A DNA stretch of 64,000 nucleotides from Promicromonospora sp049532985 (GTDB lineage: Bacteria; Actinomycetota; Actinomycetes; Actinomycetales; Cellulomonadaceae): positions 3,100,001-3,164,000 of the forward strand of contig NZ_CP186693.1 in NCBI RefSeq assembly GCF_049532985.1. Direction: 5' to 3'. Shown here piece after piece: positions 42,496-52,237 of the stretch. The notes beneath the pieces are model-generated. The model made no database searches, was not told the origin of the DNA, and saw nothing but the letters and a program-made list of their open reading frames with translations. Each line of letters opens with the position of its first letter. The first letter of the stretch is position 1. The translations under genes and the position numbers were made by a program.

Positions 42496-45255
42496 TTAGC
42501 GCAACCGGAGCGTTCCTGTACCGAGCCCAAGGCTCCTGAGGTCACTCGCCAGCCAGTTCGCGGCCACGTTGGAGGACGGACGTGCGTTGGACATGTCGTC
42601 AACGACACTGCGGGTCCAACCAAGCGCACTCGCTTCCCGATCCTGTTGAGCCAGCCACGTCGCGACGGTCTCAAGTGTGCCGGAGTGGCGCTCCCAATCG
42701 TCCATCTGCTCGGGCGCAATCTGGCTGATCACTGCCCTCCCCGACGTAGACCACACAGCACCCGTTCCGCTAGGAGCCAACTGCCCTATCAGCGGCATCG
42801 GGACAGGCACAACCGTAAGGCCGGGGAACCGCCCGCCATCATTACTGTCTTCCCTATACGACAGCTCCAGGATGACGCCGACTGGTTGGAGTGCCGAACG
42901 CGGCATAGACCAGCCAAGTCGGCCGAACGTATGGGCAAGTGCTTCGTCATACGCTTCGCAGGCCCGTCCATACACCTCAACCTCAAACGCCATCAGGCGT
43001 TCTGGAGAGTAGAGGTCCCATACCCAGCCCGACGGTGGGTGCGTAACGTCGCTTTCGGGGAGGTGCGACTTGATCTGGGTCGCACCGGTTGAGTCGATCC
43101 AGCTGACGAGGTCGAGCAACTCCGTGCCCACAACCGCGCTTCCGCCAAACGAGAACCTGCTCTTGGGATTCCAGGCGACACGATCGAGGAGCTTCACCGA
43201 CGCGGAGCGCACATCGTCTGCGGCTAGGTCGCCTCCAAACGGAGACCGACGCTCTGCGACGCGCCGGGCGACATCGAAGCGCTGTTCCTGGCTCCAGATC
43301 CCGTTTGGTGCACCAAGCTGACGGTCTTCGGAGAGTTTATCAATCGTCCTTCCCGCGATTCTGTCCCGGATGACGGTCCAGGGCCACGCGCCCCCTTCTG
43401 GCGCGGGACCTGCGAACCACAACCGCCAGCCTGTGCCGTCGTTCCGGGCTGAGGGATCTATCTGCGACGGGAGAGTGGTCACATAGTCGGATGCGGGAGG
43501 GACCGACGCCAACCCAACGCCGAGTTGATGACCTGATACAGCAACCCCCAGGCCGACCGGGCCGTTGACAACACGATGCGGCAGAACGCCTTCGGCCAGC
43601 GGGCCTAGCCCGTCTGCCCAGCCACGCAGGGATCTCAGTAGGCGGGTTCTGCTCGTCGCCGGATCGAGTGGCACGTCGTCTTCGGAGCGCCAGGTCCGGT
43701 GAGCACTGAAAGCTTCCTTGATGATCCAGGCACAAGCTCCAGCATTACCTGCCACCCATGCGCTCAGGAGATCATCGACAGCATCAGGGGTGGATGCACT
43801 CAGTGCTGCCACCGCTGCCGCCCAACGCCACCTGTTGAAGCTCGCAGCATCGGCGACCACGTGCGCCGGGCTGACGGTGCCGTCGAGGATGGCTTGGGCC
43901 GCGAACCAGTGCTGGAAGATCGGCAATGAGAACGAGACCTGGCCCCCAGGGTCGTCGGCGACAAGCCGACTTGAGCGAGCCACCTGCCGGTCGCTGAATG
44001 AAAGTTCAGCCCTGCCCGAGCGAGTCAAGGAGATCGCCAGGTTCGTGAGGACTAACCGGGTCTCAGCCGAAGTCACCGCAGAGCGTTCAGCGGCCTTCTC
44101 TAGTGAGTTCTCCACCAGTGTCCGGATCAGGTCCGCCTCTCCGCGGGGCGCGTGGTCGCCTCCGAGCATGGACCCGGCGGCAAGTGCGAAGAAGGGTCGG
44201 CGTACCGTCATCCGCATCCCTGCCGTCCACTGCCATGCGGCCTGCGGCTCACCGCTAGTCAATTCGACCAGCTCAAGCGCCTCTGCTTCAGAAAGAAGGG
44301 GGGCCTCCACCTTTTCGCGGTCTGTCGGGCTGAGGACACCGGGCCGTGCAGTGAGTAGGACTCGGACACCTGCATGCGATCTGCTGAGGACTTGAGCGCT
44401 CTCAAGGATCGCTTGCGCTGCGGCGGCCCTATCGGCCTCGTCCAGCCCGTCGACCACGATGCAAGCTCCGCGCCCGCGGCGCCAGATGGTCCCGACCTGG
44501 CGGTCTACAGCGCCTTCCATCGTCAGGCCAGCCAAGTCTCGGGCGTACAGCCACACTGGCAGTGGGGCGGTGTCGGTCTTGTCCAGCTCTCTGATCGCGG
44601 CACGGTGCCAGGACTCGGCGATCTCCGTTTTGCCGGCACCGTAGTCGCCGAGCAGGACCACCACTTGCCCTTCGGGAACGTCAGGACTGGTGATGCGGTC
44701 GAAGTAGGAACGGAGAGCCGCCTCGTCCAAGTCGAAGGGCTGCAGTCTCACAGTTCGACGTGCCGCAGAACGCCGCTGGAGCACAGCAGCGAGGTCCTCG
44801 GAGTTCAAGGCTGCTTCAGGACCTACCAACTGCAATAGGAGCTCGAGTAACTGAGCGCTGCGCTTCTGGTCCCAGGCCGCGATCGTTTCAGCGCGGTCAG
44901 CATCGCCTAATTCCGCAGCGATGGCGGGGTACGTCAACTTGACCAGGCGAAGCGCACGCGACAGGTGGTCATCGGCGGAGGGCCACTCTTTGGACTTGCC
45001 CGACAAGAAGTTGTCGAGTCGGACCGCGAGGGCTGCGGCGACATCCTCGACGGGCGTGCTGAGTTCCTTGAGCGTGAGAGTCTTGAGCCAAGCCCGATAG
45101 GTGCCCCAAGAGCAGGCGAAGTCAACCCTCTTGCGAACGCGCCTAGAGACCTTGTACTTAAACAGAACCTTGCGAGCCAAGGCGCTTGCTGCCTTCGCAG
45201 CTAACGGCCCGAGGACACGCCCGCCGACAAGGGCCGCACTTTCCAAGCCGCTCAT
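42496..45255 (-). CDS. NACHT/STAND-type NTPase
   Basis: A 919-residue cytoplasmic protein. ATG 45255 with GGGAGG just upstream is preferred. Residues about 1-150 are a helical N-terminal region (KVLFKYKVSRRVRKRVDFAC), like effector-associated or NACHT N-terminal helical domains. The NTPase core follows: Walker A LLGDYGAGKTEIAE (about 206-219), Walker B ACIVVDGLDEADR (about 271-283), and ARPGVL sensor-1 (about 308). Residues 430-920 are a long C-terminal region without obvious WD40 or LRR repeats. The closest description is a bacterial NLR-like (bNACHT) antiphage ATPase. The effector and sensor parts are not recognised. It may act alone or with the nearby genes. Confidence 0.78.
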   Translation of the reverse strand: MSGLESAALVGGRVLGPLAAKAASALARKVLFKYKVSRRVRKRVDFACSWGTYRAWLKTLTLKELSTPVEDVAAALAVRLDNFLSGKSKEWPSADDHLSRALRLVKLTYPAIAAELGDADRAETIAAWDQKRSAQLLELLLQLVGPEAALNSEDLAAVLQRRSAARRTVRLQPFDLDEAALRSYFDRITSPDVPEGQVVVLLGDYGAGKTEIAESWHRAAIRELDKTDTAPLPVWLYARDLAGLTMEGAVDRQVGTIWRRGRGACIVVDGLDEADRAAAAQAILESAQVLSRSHAGVRVLLTARPGVLSPTDREKVEAPLLSEAEALELVELTSGEPQAAWQWTAGMRMTVRRPFFALAAGSMLGGDHAPRGEADLIRTLVENSLEKAAERSAVTSAETRLVLTNLAISLTRSGRAELSFSDRQVARSSRLVADDPGGQVSFSLPIFQHWFAAQAILDGTVSPAHVVADAASFNRWRWAAAVAALSASTPDAVDDLLSAWVAGNAGACAWIIKEAFSAHRTWRSEDDVPLDPATSRTRLLRSLRGWADGLGPLAEGVLPHRVVNGPVGLGVAVSGHQLGVGLASVPPASDYVTTLPSQIDPSARNDGTGWRLWFAGPAPEGGAWPWTVIRDRIAGRTIDKLSEDRQLGAPNGIWSQEQRFDVARRVAERRSPFGGDLAADDVRSASVKLLDRVAWNPKSRFSFGGSAVVGTELLDLVSWIDSTGATQIKSHLPESDVTHPPSGWVWDLYSPERLMAFEVEVYGRACEAYDEALAHTFGRLGWSMPRSALQPVGVILELSYREDSNDGGRFPGLTVVPVPMPLIGQLAPSGTGAVWSTSGRAVISQIAPEQMDDWERHSGTLETVATWLAQQDREASALGWTRSVVDDMSNARPSSNVAANWLASDLRSLGLGTGTLRLR

Positions 45256-45460
45256 CAAGCCTCCCAGTTATCGAGACCAGTATCGTGGCTGGTCGGCCCT
45301 GGTGCAGGAACGGCACGCACGAGTGACCGCTGTGAGCGGCAACGATGACGCCGCCTCGCACTGTGAGGGGAGTTCGCGGATCGCAGTCCGGTCAACCGCA
45401 ACGGCGGCAGAGCCCGATAAGTCACCGAGCCCCTTACGGCCTGGCGCCGACTGCACAGAG

Positions 45461-45958
45461 TCAGGGCTGAGGCAGTTCGGTCCGGGCCGGCGCGAAGTAG
45501 TCGCCAAGCATCTCGGAGACCCAGGAGGGCTGGTGCGTCGCGCCGCGCGGTCCCATCTCCGCGAACCACGGCTTGATGTCAAGCACTGGAGTCCCGTCGA
45601 CGGCGTCGAGGTCTTCGACGTACAGGTCCAAGCCGTCGATCGACACCAATCGGCACCGCGAGACGCCGAGCCAGTTCTGGCGGCGCATGTTCCGGTGCCC
45701 GAAGATCCCGACCTCGGGCCAGTCCGGGTTGTTGCGGGGACGCCGCGCGCCAGGGTGGAGGTCGGTCTGGTCGGTGAGGTGGAAGAAGAAGGCGATCTCC
45801 AGGTGAGAGAACTCGTCAAGGCCAGCGACCGACTCCTCGGTGTAGGCGTCCGGGTCGATCCGGATGATCGAGCGGGTGCCGCCCCAGTAGTCGTCAGTCG
45901 GCTCGGTGCGACCACCGACGACGTGCGCGACGGGGGTCATGACGATGGGGTCGGTCAA
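45461..45958 (-). CDS. TrmO-like tRNA methyltransferase family protein
   Basis: A 165-residue protein of the TrmO/YaeB type, which methylates N6-threonylcarbamoyladenosine at tRNA position 37. It starts at TTG 45958 with GGAGGAACG before it. The motifs FSHLEIAFFFHL, GIFGHRNMRRQNWLGVS and DGTPVLDIKPWF match. The usual RPN triplet is RQN here. It is 14 bases downstream of an HTH regulator gene on the same strand. A tRNA substrate is likely but not certain for this divergent copy. Confidence 0.8.
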   Translation of the reverse strand: MTDPIVMTPVAHVVGGRTEPTDDYWGGTRSIIRIDPDAYTEESVAGLDEFSHLEIAFFFHLTDQTDLHPGARRPRNNPDWPEVGIFGHRNMRRQNWLGVSRCRLVSIDGLDLYVEDLDAVDGTPVLDIKPWFAEMGPRGATHQPSWVSEMLGDYFAPARTELPQP

Positions 45959-45972
45959 CGTTCCTCCGCAGG

Positions 45973-47376
45973 TCAGTTCGTGGCAGCGAGATAGGCGCTG
46001 GCTCGCTCATCGAGGATAGCGGCGTCCGCGCTGGTGACCTTGTAGACGGCGAGCGCGGAGCGCATCTCCACGATGGTCTGGCGGGCCCGTGCCGACTGCA
46101 CGCCGTCCATCGCGTCGAGAGCCAGGTTCCATGTCTCTACTGCTTGCTCAAGCTCGCCGCGTCTGGCCTGCACGTCCCCGAGATACCCCAGCGTGACCGC
46201 ATGCGTCCGCTTGAACGTGGCAGCCTTCCGGGTCTCGACCGAGTGAACCAGTTGCTGTTCCGCCCCGGCGAGGTCTCCGATGTCCCGCAAGGTGTTGCCG
46301 GTCTCGTGCGCCAGGGACGCTTCCCCGAAGAAGAACACTCGCGCAGGCTCGTCCCCGCCTGGCATCGCGGCCGAGAGGTCGCGCTCGGCCCGGAGCAGTG
46401 CGGATGACGCGGCACTCCCCTGGCCGGTCGCGGCCAGTGCCCGGGCATGCACCACTCCAAGCAGAGCGCGTTCGCGGGGTGCGGCTGCCTTGTACCGGTC
46501 CCCCTCGACCGACGCCGCTGCGAGTTCTTGGGCCTGCGTTGGATGGCCGAGATCGATCGCCTGGTGTGCCATCGCACGAAGTGTGTGCGCTGCCATCGCG
46601 GGGTCGGCGGCCTCAGCCGCGAGCTTGACCGACGAGGTAAACAATCCCTGGGCGACGCCGTGCTCGCCGTTGTCGAACGCCATCCAGCCGGCGACATAGG
46701 CCAGTTCAGAAGCGGCAGAGAACATCTCGCCTCTGAGGGCGTCGTTCGCGAACGATCCGTTCAGAAGACGGTGGACGTCGTCGGTCAGGTACTGCATGGC
46801 GGCTGCCCGTGCGTGCCCGCCGCCGTGCCGCTGGTCCATCCGAGAGAAGAACGCGACCGACTCACGGACGGCTTCGAGATCGCCACGTCCGACCGAGCGC
46901 ACACCACGTGCAGCACGCTCGGTTGATCGGCGGACCATCTCGGTCCACCACGACTCACTGGGTAGTGCGGTGGCGACGGTCGAGTAGGCCGCCAGACCGA
47001 GCAGGCCCCGTCGGGTGAGGTCCACGTACTTGCTCCCCAGGTCGGCCAGCCCGGCAAGCGTATCCAGATCCCACGTGGACGAATGACCAACTTCTCGCGC
47101 CGCGCTCCCCCGCTTGGTCGGGTAGAACCCGATCTCGATGTCCGTTGACGCGCCGAGGACGGCGCGAAGACCGTCGCGGAACTGCTGCCCGGGCCAGCGC
47201 GACTGACCGCGCTCGTACCGAGCGATCGCGTGAGCATCGAGAGCGATGCGCTGCCCGGTCGAGGCCCAGACGTGCGCGTTCACGGCTTCTGCCAGCTCCG
47301 CGCGGGACATCGGTTCGCCGGGGCGCAGGCGCGATGGAAGGGCTTCGCGCCGCTCGCGAAGCAACTCGTTGGCCAT
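45973..47376 (-). CDS. HTH regulator with TPR-like repeats
   Basis: A 467-residue protein with ATG 47376 and an excellent GGGGAGGGG site. Residues about 20-80 form an XRE-type helix-turn-helix (SRAELAEAVNAHVWASTGQR and IARYERGQSRWPG). Residues about 230-460 contain TPR-like helices (AHETGNTLRDIGDLAGAEQQ; LGYLGDVQARRGELEQAVET). The type is common in actinomycete mobile regions. It probably regulates itself and the TrmO-like gene; target and ligand are unknown. Confidence 0.85.
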   Translation of the reverse strand: MANELLRERREALPSRLRPGEPMSRAELAEAVNAHVWASTGQRIALDAHAIARYERGQSRWPGQQFRDGLRAVLGASTDIEIGFYPTKRGSAAREVGHSSTWDLDTLAGLADLGSKYVDLTRRGLLGLAAYSTVATALPSESWWTEMVRRSTERAARGVRSVGRGDLEAVRESVAFFSRMDQRHGGGHARAAAMQYLTDDVHRLLNGSFANDALRGEMFSAASELAYVAGWMAFDNGEHGVAQGLFTSSVKLAAEAADPAMAAHTLRAMAHQAIDLGHPTQAQELAAASVEGDRYKAAAPRERALLGVVHARALAATGQGSAASSALLRAERDLSAAMPGGDEPARVFFFGEASLAHETGNTLRDIGDLAGAEQQLVHSVETRKAATFKRTHAVTLGYLGDVQARRGELEQAVETWNLALDAMDGVQSARARQTIVEMRSALAVYKVTSADAAILDERASAYLAATN

Positions 47377-47531
47377 CCCCTCGCCCCTCCCCACCAGCGG
47401 GCCGCCCAGGCAGGCGTTCTCCAGATTGTCCCGTTGATTGCCCTGCCCTGGCGAGTGAATCGCAACAAGAGTAGCGAGCAGACGCATCCCAACGACCGAT
47501 CCCAGACGGCCCGGCAAACTCGGAGAGTCCC

Positions 47532-47882
47532 GTGAACCACAGAGCAGCAGCGACGCGGCGCCTTGAATCGCCTACTACACCGCACAGCACGACAAGTCGT
47601 CAGATGCGACGCCTCCCGGGCATCAACGACGGTCTCGCGGCGGCATCGCAGTTCCTCGATCTCGTCGGGCCTGACCGCATCGAACTGGTGACCGTGACAG
47701 CCAACCGGGTCAGTCTCCTGCCGGCCGACCTGAAGGAGGGCGAGCAAATTGCCCGCACGCTCGGGCTGACCGTGCCGTTGGATCACCGGATGTTCGTGCC
47801 TGGGAACACGGTATGGACCGGAGAGCGCGATGACCTGGAGGTCCAGGTCCGTTCGGTGCTGCGTCAGGTGGTGACTCGGTGA
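47532..47882 (+). CDS. Small hypothetical protein paired with HAD phosphatase
   Basis: A 116-residue frame from GTG 47532 that overlaps the HAD gene by GTGA. A second possible start is ATG 47604 (MRRLPGINDGLA). The C-terminal part (FLDLVGPDRIELVTVTANRV; PADLKEGEQIARTLGL) appears globular. Family not recognised. Confidence 0.6.
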   Translation: MNHRAAATRRLESPTTPHSTTSRQMRRLPGINDGLAAASQFLDLVGPDRIELVTVTANRVSLLPADLKEGEQIARTLGLTVPLDHRMFVPGNTVWTGERDDLEVQVRSVLRQVVTR

Positions 47883-48997
47883 GCGCCGCGACGGTCACGG
47901 ACACCCGCTCGCTCGTAGCACTCGACATCGACGGGACTTTGGTGGACGACGGCCGGGTCCCGCCTGGAACGGTCGACACCTTGGACCTGGCCCGTGCCGC
48001 CGGTCACCAGATCGTGCTCGCCACAGGGCGGTCCCTGGTCGGCCTCTTGCCGATCGCTACCCGTCTGGGGCTGGTCGACGGATGGGGCGTCTGTTCGAAC
48101 GGTGCCCTGACCGTGCGGTTGGACCGGTCGGCGCCTTCGGGATATGACGTCGTGGAGGGCCGGACCTTCGACCCGGCGAAGGTCATCCAGGTTGCTCTGG
48201 ACCTCGCCCCCGGAGTGCGGGTCGCGGTCGAGGAGGTCGGGTGGGGCTGGAGGACGAGCCAGCCGTTCGAGCCGGGAGAGCTCAACGGGCAGCAGAAACT
48301 CGTCACATTGGATGACCTGACCGCACGGCCTGCCACCCGGATCGTTCTCGCCGCGCCAAAGATCCGGCGCTACACCGACGCGCTGCACGCGACCGGGGTC
48401 ACGGTAACCCCCATGGGACCGGACTGGGCCGATATCGCGGGCCGAGGCGTGAACAAGGCGGTCGCGCTGGATGGTGTCCGCCAGCACCTGCGCATCCCTC
48501 CCGAGCGGACGGTCGCTGTCGGGGACGGCGTCAACGACCTGCCGATGTTGGCCTGGGCCGGGCGTTCCGTGGCGATGGGTCACGCGCCGACGATCGTGCG
48601 CAGCGCCGCCGACGAGACCACCGGCACGATCACCGATGGTGGTGTGCTGCCGGTGCTGGCCTCCCTCGTCCCCGCCGTGGACAGTTCTCTGTCTCCGTTG
48701 GCCGCGCAGATCGCCACAGCCGAGGCCACCGCGCCGGGGCCGGTGGTGCTGCGAGTGTGGCACGGCGCCGGAACTGAACTCTCCCGGTGTGAGGCCTGGA
48801 CTCTCAAGGACGGGCGCTGGACCCGGCATGCACCGATCCCGTCCGGCGTCGGCACCACCATGCGCGCGATCGAGGCCGCCTCACTGGAAGCCGGGCTGCC
48901 CTACCCCCGTGGGGACGAGGGCCGTCGCCGGGCGCAGTGGCGCAGCGTGACCGGTGATGGACCGGCCGGGTTCGAACTTCCCCTGAGTGACGTGTAG
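47879..48997 (+). CDS. HAD-superfamily (Cof-type) phosphatase
   Basis: A 372-residue HAD hydrolase. Motif I is VALDIDGTLVDDG (about 13-25), motif II ATGRS, and motif III/IV AVGDGVNDLPMLAWAG. The cap is the C2B type of Cof proteins. The last 95 residues (from VLRVWHGAGTELSRC) form an extra domain not usual for the family. It likely dephosphorylates a sugar phosphate or nucleotide; its role here is unknown. GTG start coupled to the preceding small gene. Confidence 0.85.
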   Translation: MSAATVTDTRSLVALDIDGTLVDDGRVPPGTVDTLDLARAAGHQIVLATGRSLVGLLPIATRLGLVDGWGVCSNGALTVRLDRSAPSGYDVVEGRTFDPAKVIQVALDLAPGVRVAVEEVGWGWRTSQPFEPGELNGQQKLVTLDDLTARPATRIVLAAPKIRRYTDALHATGVTVTPMGPDWADIAGRGVNKAVALDGVRQHLRIPPERTVAVGDGVNDLPMLAWAGRSVAMGHAPTIVRSAADETTGTITDGGVLPVLASLVPAVDSSLSPLAAQIATAEATAPGPVVLRVWHGAGTELSRCEAWTLKDGRWTRHAPIPSGVGTTMRAIEAASLEAGLPYPRGDEGRRRAQWRSVTGDGPAGFELPLSDV

Positions 48998-49073
48998 CCA
49001 GTCCGCGCTTTCTGAACTTGCGACCGTCCTTGTCCCGGACCGGTCGTGAGCCGCCCCCAGACGGCGGATCCCA

Positions 49074-49105
49074 GGCTGAGGCTCCCGCCCCCGGGAGCCT
49101 CAGCC
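49074..49105 (+). terminator. Terminator after HAD gene
   Basis: A perfect 14-bp stem (GGCTGAGGCTCCCG) with a 4-C loop, 77 bases past the stop. Confidence 0.8.
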
Positions 49106-49195
49106 GCCCTCAAGCGAGCACTCCGCACACCAGAAGTGGCGCCGCACGTGAGCCGTCGTGGCGGCGCACCGAAGCCCCGACCAAAGGAGAGACGC

Positions 49196-49357
49196 ATGAA
49201 CCAGACCGCGGACCTGACCGCACGCACCCCGGGCCCCGACAGCCGGGCGACACCGCGGCCCGCCGACGAATGTGCGCCGTCACCGGTTCCCGACCGGGGC
49301 CCTCGCGGGGGCCCGTGCTCTTCCGGGAGACCCCTCCGCTCTGATGAGTGTCGGTGA
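49196..49357 (+). CDS. Possible 53-residue small ORF
   Basis: ATG 49196 follows AAAGGAGAGACGC, an excellent ribosome site. The product is Arg/Pro/Gly-rich and has no known family. It contains a GC hairpin (GGGGCCC/GGGCCCG). It might be a leader peptide of the next gene or a chance frame. Confidence 0.3.
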   Translation: MNQTADLTARTPGPDSRATPRPADECAPSPVPDRGPRGGPCSSGRPLRSDECR

Positions 49358-49403
49358 CCCCGGCTAGCGTGGGCTCAACGCTGCAGATCACCAAGGGAGC
49401 ACC

Positions 49404-50129
49404 ATGTTCGACCGGAACGTCGACTACCCCACAGCCGTAGCTAGCTATGACGACAACGGCGTGAACGCCGCGATGAACTGGTGCATCGAACACCGCCAGG
49501 ACGGCGACACGATCTCGGTGTGGACGTCGCTGAAGTCCAGTCTCGCCAAGAGCGCCAAACTCGATCGGTTCGTCCAGCGCTACCGCAACGTCGAGCACAT
49601 TACCGGCCGCGGCGGCGGGACACCGACCGGCCGCGGGCCCGTGCTCATGGCCTGGCCAGATATGGACGACATCGGCAAGCTGGTCCAGCACGGTTACGGT
49701 ATTACCGCGCTGTGCGTGATCACCTGGGTCCCCGACCGAGTCCGCCCATGGGTCACCGTCACGAACCCGCAGATCCTCGGAGACGGCTCGGACTGGCAGC
49801 GCCGGTCCCCCGGGATCGACCCGGTCGTGCTGGAAGCGTTGAAAGGGCTGACCGTCACGGTGAACCACAACAACACGATCGCGGCCGGCTACGAGAAGGA
49901 CCACGTTGTCAGCGCCCTACTGGCACTGCACGACGCCGGGCTGCCCATGGACGCCGACACGATGCAGGGCTGGGCTCTCGCCCACGGCTGGTCCGGCGAG
50001 AACCCCACACACCTGGCCAAGTACGTCCGCGACATCAACACAGGCAAGCGCCCAAGCGCCTCCCGAGTGCTACGCCCGGACTACGTCCAGATCCTGCGCG
50101 ACCGGATCACGTCCGGCGACGCCGACTGA
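49404..50129 (+). CDS. Hypothetical protein, 241 residues
   Basis: ATG 49404 with GGGAG upstream. The protein is soluble; it opens MFDRNVDYPTAVASYDDNGV and has ALCVITWVPDRVRPWVTVTNP and TVTVNHNNTIAAGYEKDHVV. No catalytic motif is recognised. Such proteins occur in actinomycete islands, but I cannot name a family. It precedes the HEPN-like gene by 209 bases and may belong with it. Confidence 0.65.
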   Translation: MFDRNVDYPTAVASYDDNGVNAAMNWCIEHRQDGDTISVWTSLKSSLAKSAKLDRFVQRYRNVEHITGRGGGTPTGRGPVLMAWPDMDDIGKLVQHGYGITALCVITWVPDRVRPWVTVTNPQILGDGSDWQRRSPGIDPVVLEALKGLTVTVNHNNTIAAGYEKDHVVSALLALHDAGLPMDADTMQGWALAHGWSGENPTHLAKYVRDINTGKRPSASRVLRPDYVQILRDRITSGDAD

Positions 50130-50338
50130 CTCCGTCAACGTCGCTGCTCGGACCAACGCGAGGAAAATTCCGCCTTCATCCGGAGCCGAACCCCCGCTCC
50201 CACCCGCGCACGTGTGACGCTCTGCCAGTCCAAGCCGAGTACCTCCATCACGACGGCATCGAGGTCAGCAAGAGCGTGTCAGGGACTGATGAAAGCCACC
50301 GCCGCGCGGTAACGCCTCAACGATCGGGGAGAGCGCCG

Positions 50339-52237
50339 ATGACACTCCGTACGACCTATGGCAATCACTCGGCGGACGAAACTCCCGACTGGCTCAAGTC
50401 GCTGGCGTCCTCACTCGATCGTCACTACGGGGCCACCAGCGTGCTGCCGCTGACGGTCGTCGTGGACGAGATCGCCACGTGGGTCGACCTGGCAAGCGGA
50501 GCAGACGCATGGAAGCCAGCACCGAACCGCAACTCGTTCCGACTCGATCTCGACCAGTCCACCGGCGCTCTGGGCTCATCGGTCCGTGCGGCTGTCGCCG
50601 TGCCACTGGCCCGGTTCACCGCTGCGTTCACGCGCCTGATCACCGGCCCGAAGAGCGTCCTCGCCCAGCCGCCAGGTACGCGCACCGACGCGGCGTGGGC
50701 GGACACCGCCGCGACTGCCCGAGAACTCCTCACCACGATCGACTCGGACGAAGCAACCGCAGCAAGCTGGGACGACCTGGTCGCCACAGCACGCGACCGG
50801 TCCCTGATGGGCAGGCAGCACCGGCCGATCGCCGATCTGCTCTTCGACCAGCTACGACGCCGCGGCCAGGACGCGGACAGCCTGTTCAGCACCCTTGCCT
50901 CGCTCATCGGCCTCGGTCCGGTGTCCGAGGACGACCCGTTCATCCACGTCGACGTACCGGCCGACGACCGGCTCGCTCAAGCACGCGCCATGGTGAGTGC
51001 TCCCGCTCCGGTCGAGCCAGTCGTCGTGTGGCTCGGCTACCGGGGAGGTCGCCCGGCTCCGCGACTCGACGCCGGACGGGTCACGTTCATGGACGCGCAC
51101 TGGACCGTCCCGAACGCCGGGCCCGATGGCCAAGACTTCGAGCACAAGGCCGAGCTGTGGCAACTCGTGCAGCACGGCTTCGACTTCCAGGCCCGCGACA
51201 AGGACGGCCAGAGGTGGGATGTGGACTTTCTGGTGCGCGTGGATCTGGGCGAGACCACCGTGCCGAACACCGCGGCCAGGGCCGCGAACATCGTCGACAC
51301 GATCCTGAGCGTCGCGATCCACAACCACGGCGGGATCCGCCCGCTCCTCACGCAGCACGCCGTCCTGCGCTCCGGCCGTCGCGTCTCGTCGGGCTTCACG
51401 GTCAACCCGGATGCGACGGGATTCACCGATGACACCTACGGGGCACGCATAACCCTCGACGCGGTGCACCACCACGGCCCGCGAATCGCGGACGCGCTCA
51501 GCCGCGAAGAGCTCCCCCGGTTCCTCGCCGCCGCGATCGAGGCCCAGGCCACTGCCGATCATCCCTTCAGCCGCGACATGGCAATGCAGCCCCCGTCCGA
51601 TGCAGACATCAGGAGCGTGGTGGCGCTCGCCGACCGGGTCGTCCAGCACGTCGCCGCTTACGCTGCGATCGGACCCGACGAGGCATTCGAGCTGCTGGGG
51701 CAGCGCTGGCCCCACGCCCGATGGCTATCCGATCTCGACCTGGCCGTCCACCTGTGCACCTTCGGTGGCAGTGACCGGCAAGGGAGCCTGCTCGGCGCCT
51801 GGTACTCGGTTGGCCTTTCCCAGCCCCGGCCCCTGTTTATCGCCGGCCACGCTCAGGATCTGCTCTCTGTGTGCCAGATCGAGTCCGAACGCCCGTGGAT
51901 CGCCCGGATGCTGCGAAGCGTGAGCGACGCCGCCGTCTACGGCGAGCTCATCAAGGAGTACAGCGCAGACGGCGCTGTCCTCGAGGCCCGGCGACGACGA
52001 GTGCGCAATGGACTCGTGCATGGCAACCCGACCAACTTCGAGATCGTCAAGTCTGTACGTGAGTACGCGACCTTCCTCAGTAGCGGCGCGCTCCGGCTCG
52101 GCATCGAGGCCTACCTCCAGCAAGCCGAAGCACGCGCCTTTATCGCATGGCGGTCCCCGGACGTCATCGCGATGCAGTCCGGCCAGGACGCCGCCGCCTA
52201 CTGGCGGCAGTGGCTTGCCACGCAGCCGTCGTCCTGA
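50339..52237 (+). CDS. Large hypothetical protein with HEPN-like motif
   Basis: A 632-residue soluble protein with GGGGAGAG before ATG 50339. Residues about 540-560 contain RRVRNGLVHGNPT, an R-x4-H (RNGLVH) HEPN ribonuclease-type motif. The rest has no recognised domain. The C terminus overlaps the following aminotransferase on the other strand by 40 bases. HEPN and island position suggest a toxin or antiphage effector; unproven. Confidence 0.65.
   Translation: MTLRTTYGNHSADETPDWLKSLASSLDRHYGATSVLPLTVVVDEIATWVDLASGADAWKPAPNRNSFRLDLDQSTGALGSSVRAAVAVPLARFTAAFTRLITGPKSVLAQPPGTRTDAAWADTAATARELLTTIDSDEATAASWDDLVATARDRSLMGRQHRPIADLLFDQLRRRGQDADSLFSTLASLIGLGPVSEDDPFIHVDVPADDRLAQARAMVSAPAPVEPVVVWLGYRGGRPAPRLDAGRVTFMDAHWTVPNAGPDGQDFEHKAELWQLVQHGFDFQARDKDGQRWDVDFLVRVDLGETTVPNTAARAANIVDTILSVAIHNHGGIRPLLTQHAVLRSGRRVSSGFTVNPDATGFTDDTYGARITLDAVHHHGPRIADALSREELPRFLAAAIEAQATADHPFSRDMAMQPPSDADIRSVVALADRVVQHVAAYAAIGPDEAFELLGQRWPHARWLSDLDLAVHLCTFGGSDRQGSLLGAWYSVGLSQPRPLFIAGHAQDLLSVCQIESERPWIARMLRSVSDAAVYGELIKEYSADGAVLEARRRRVRNGLVHGNPTNFEIVKSVREYATFLSSGALRLGIEAYLQQAEARAFIAWRSPDVIAMQSGQDAAAYWRQWLATQPSS

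Noticed and set aside
48968..48990. Second att copy (GGGTTCGAACTTCCCC)
   Set aside because: It lies in HAD coding sequence and matches the tRNA T-arm by only eight bases.
49018..49344. 108-residue plus-strand reading after the HAD gene
   Set aside because: It crosses the terminator and lacks a ribosome site; only the 53-residue frame has one.
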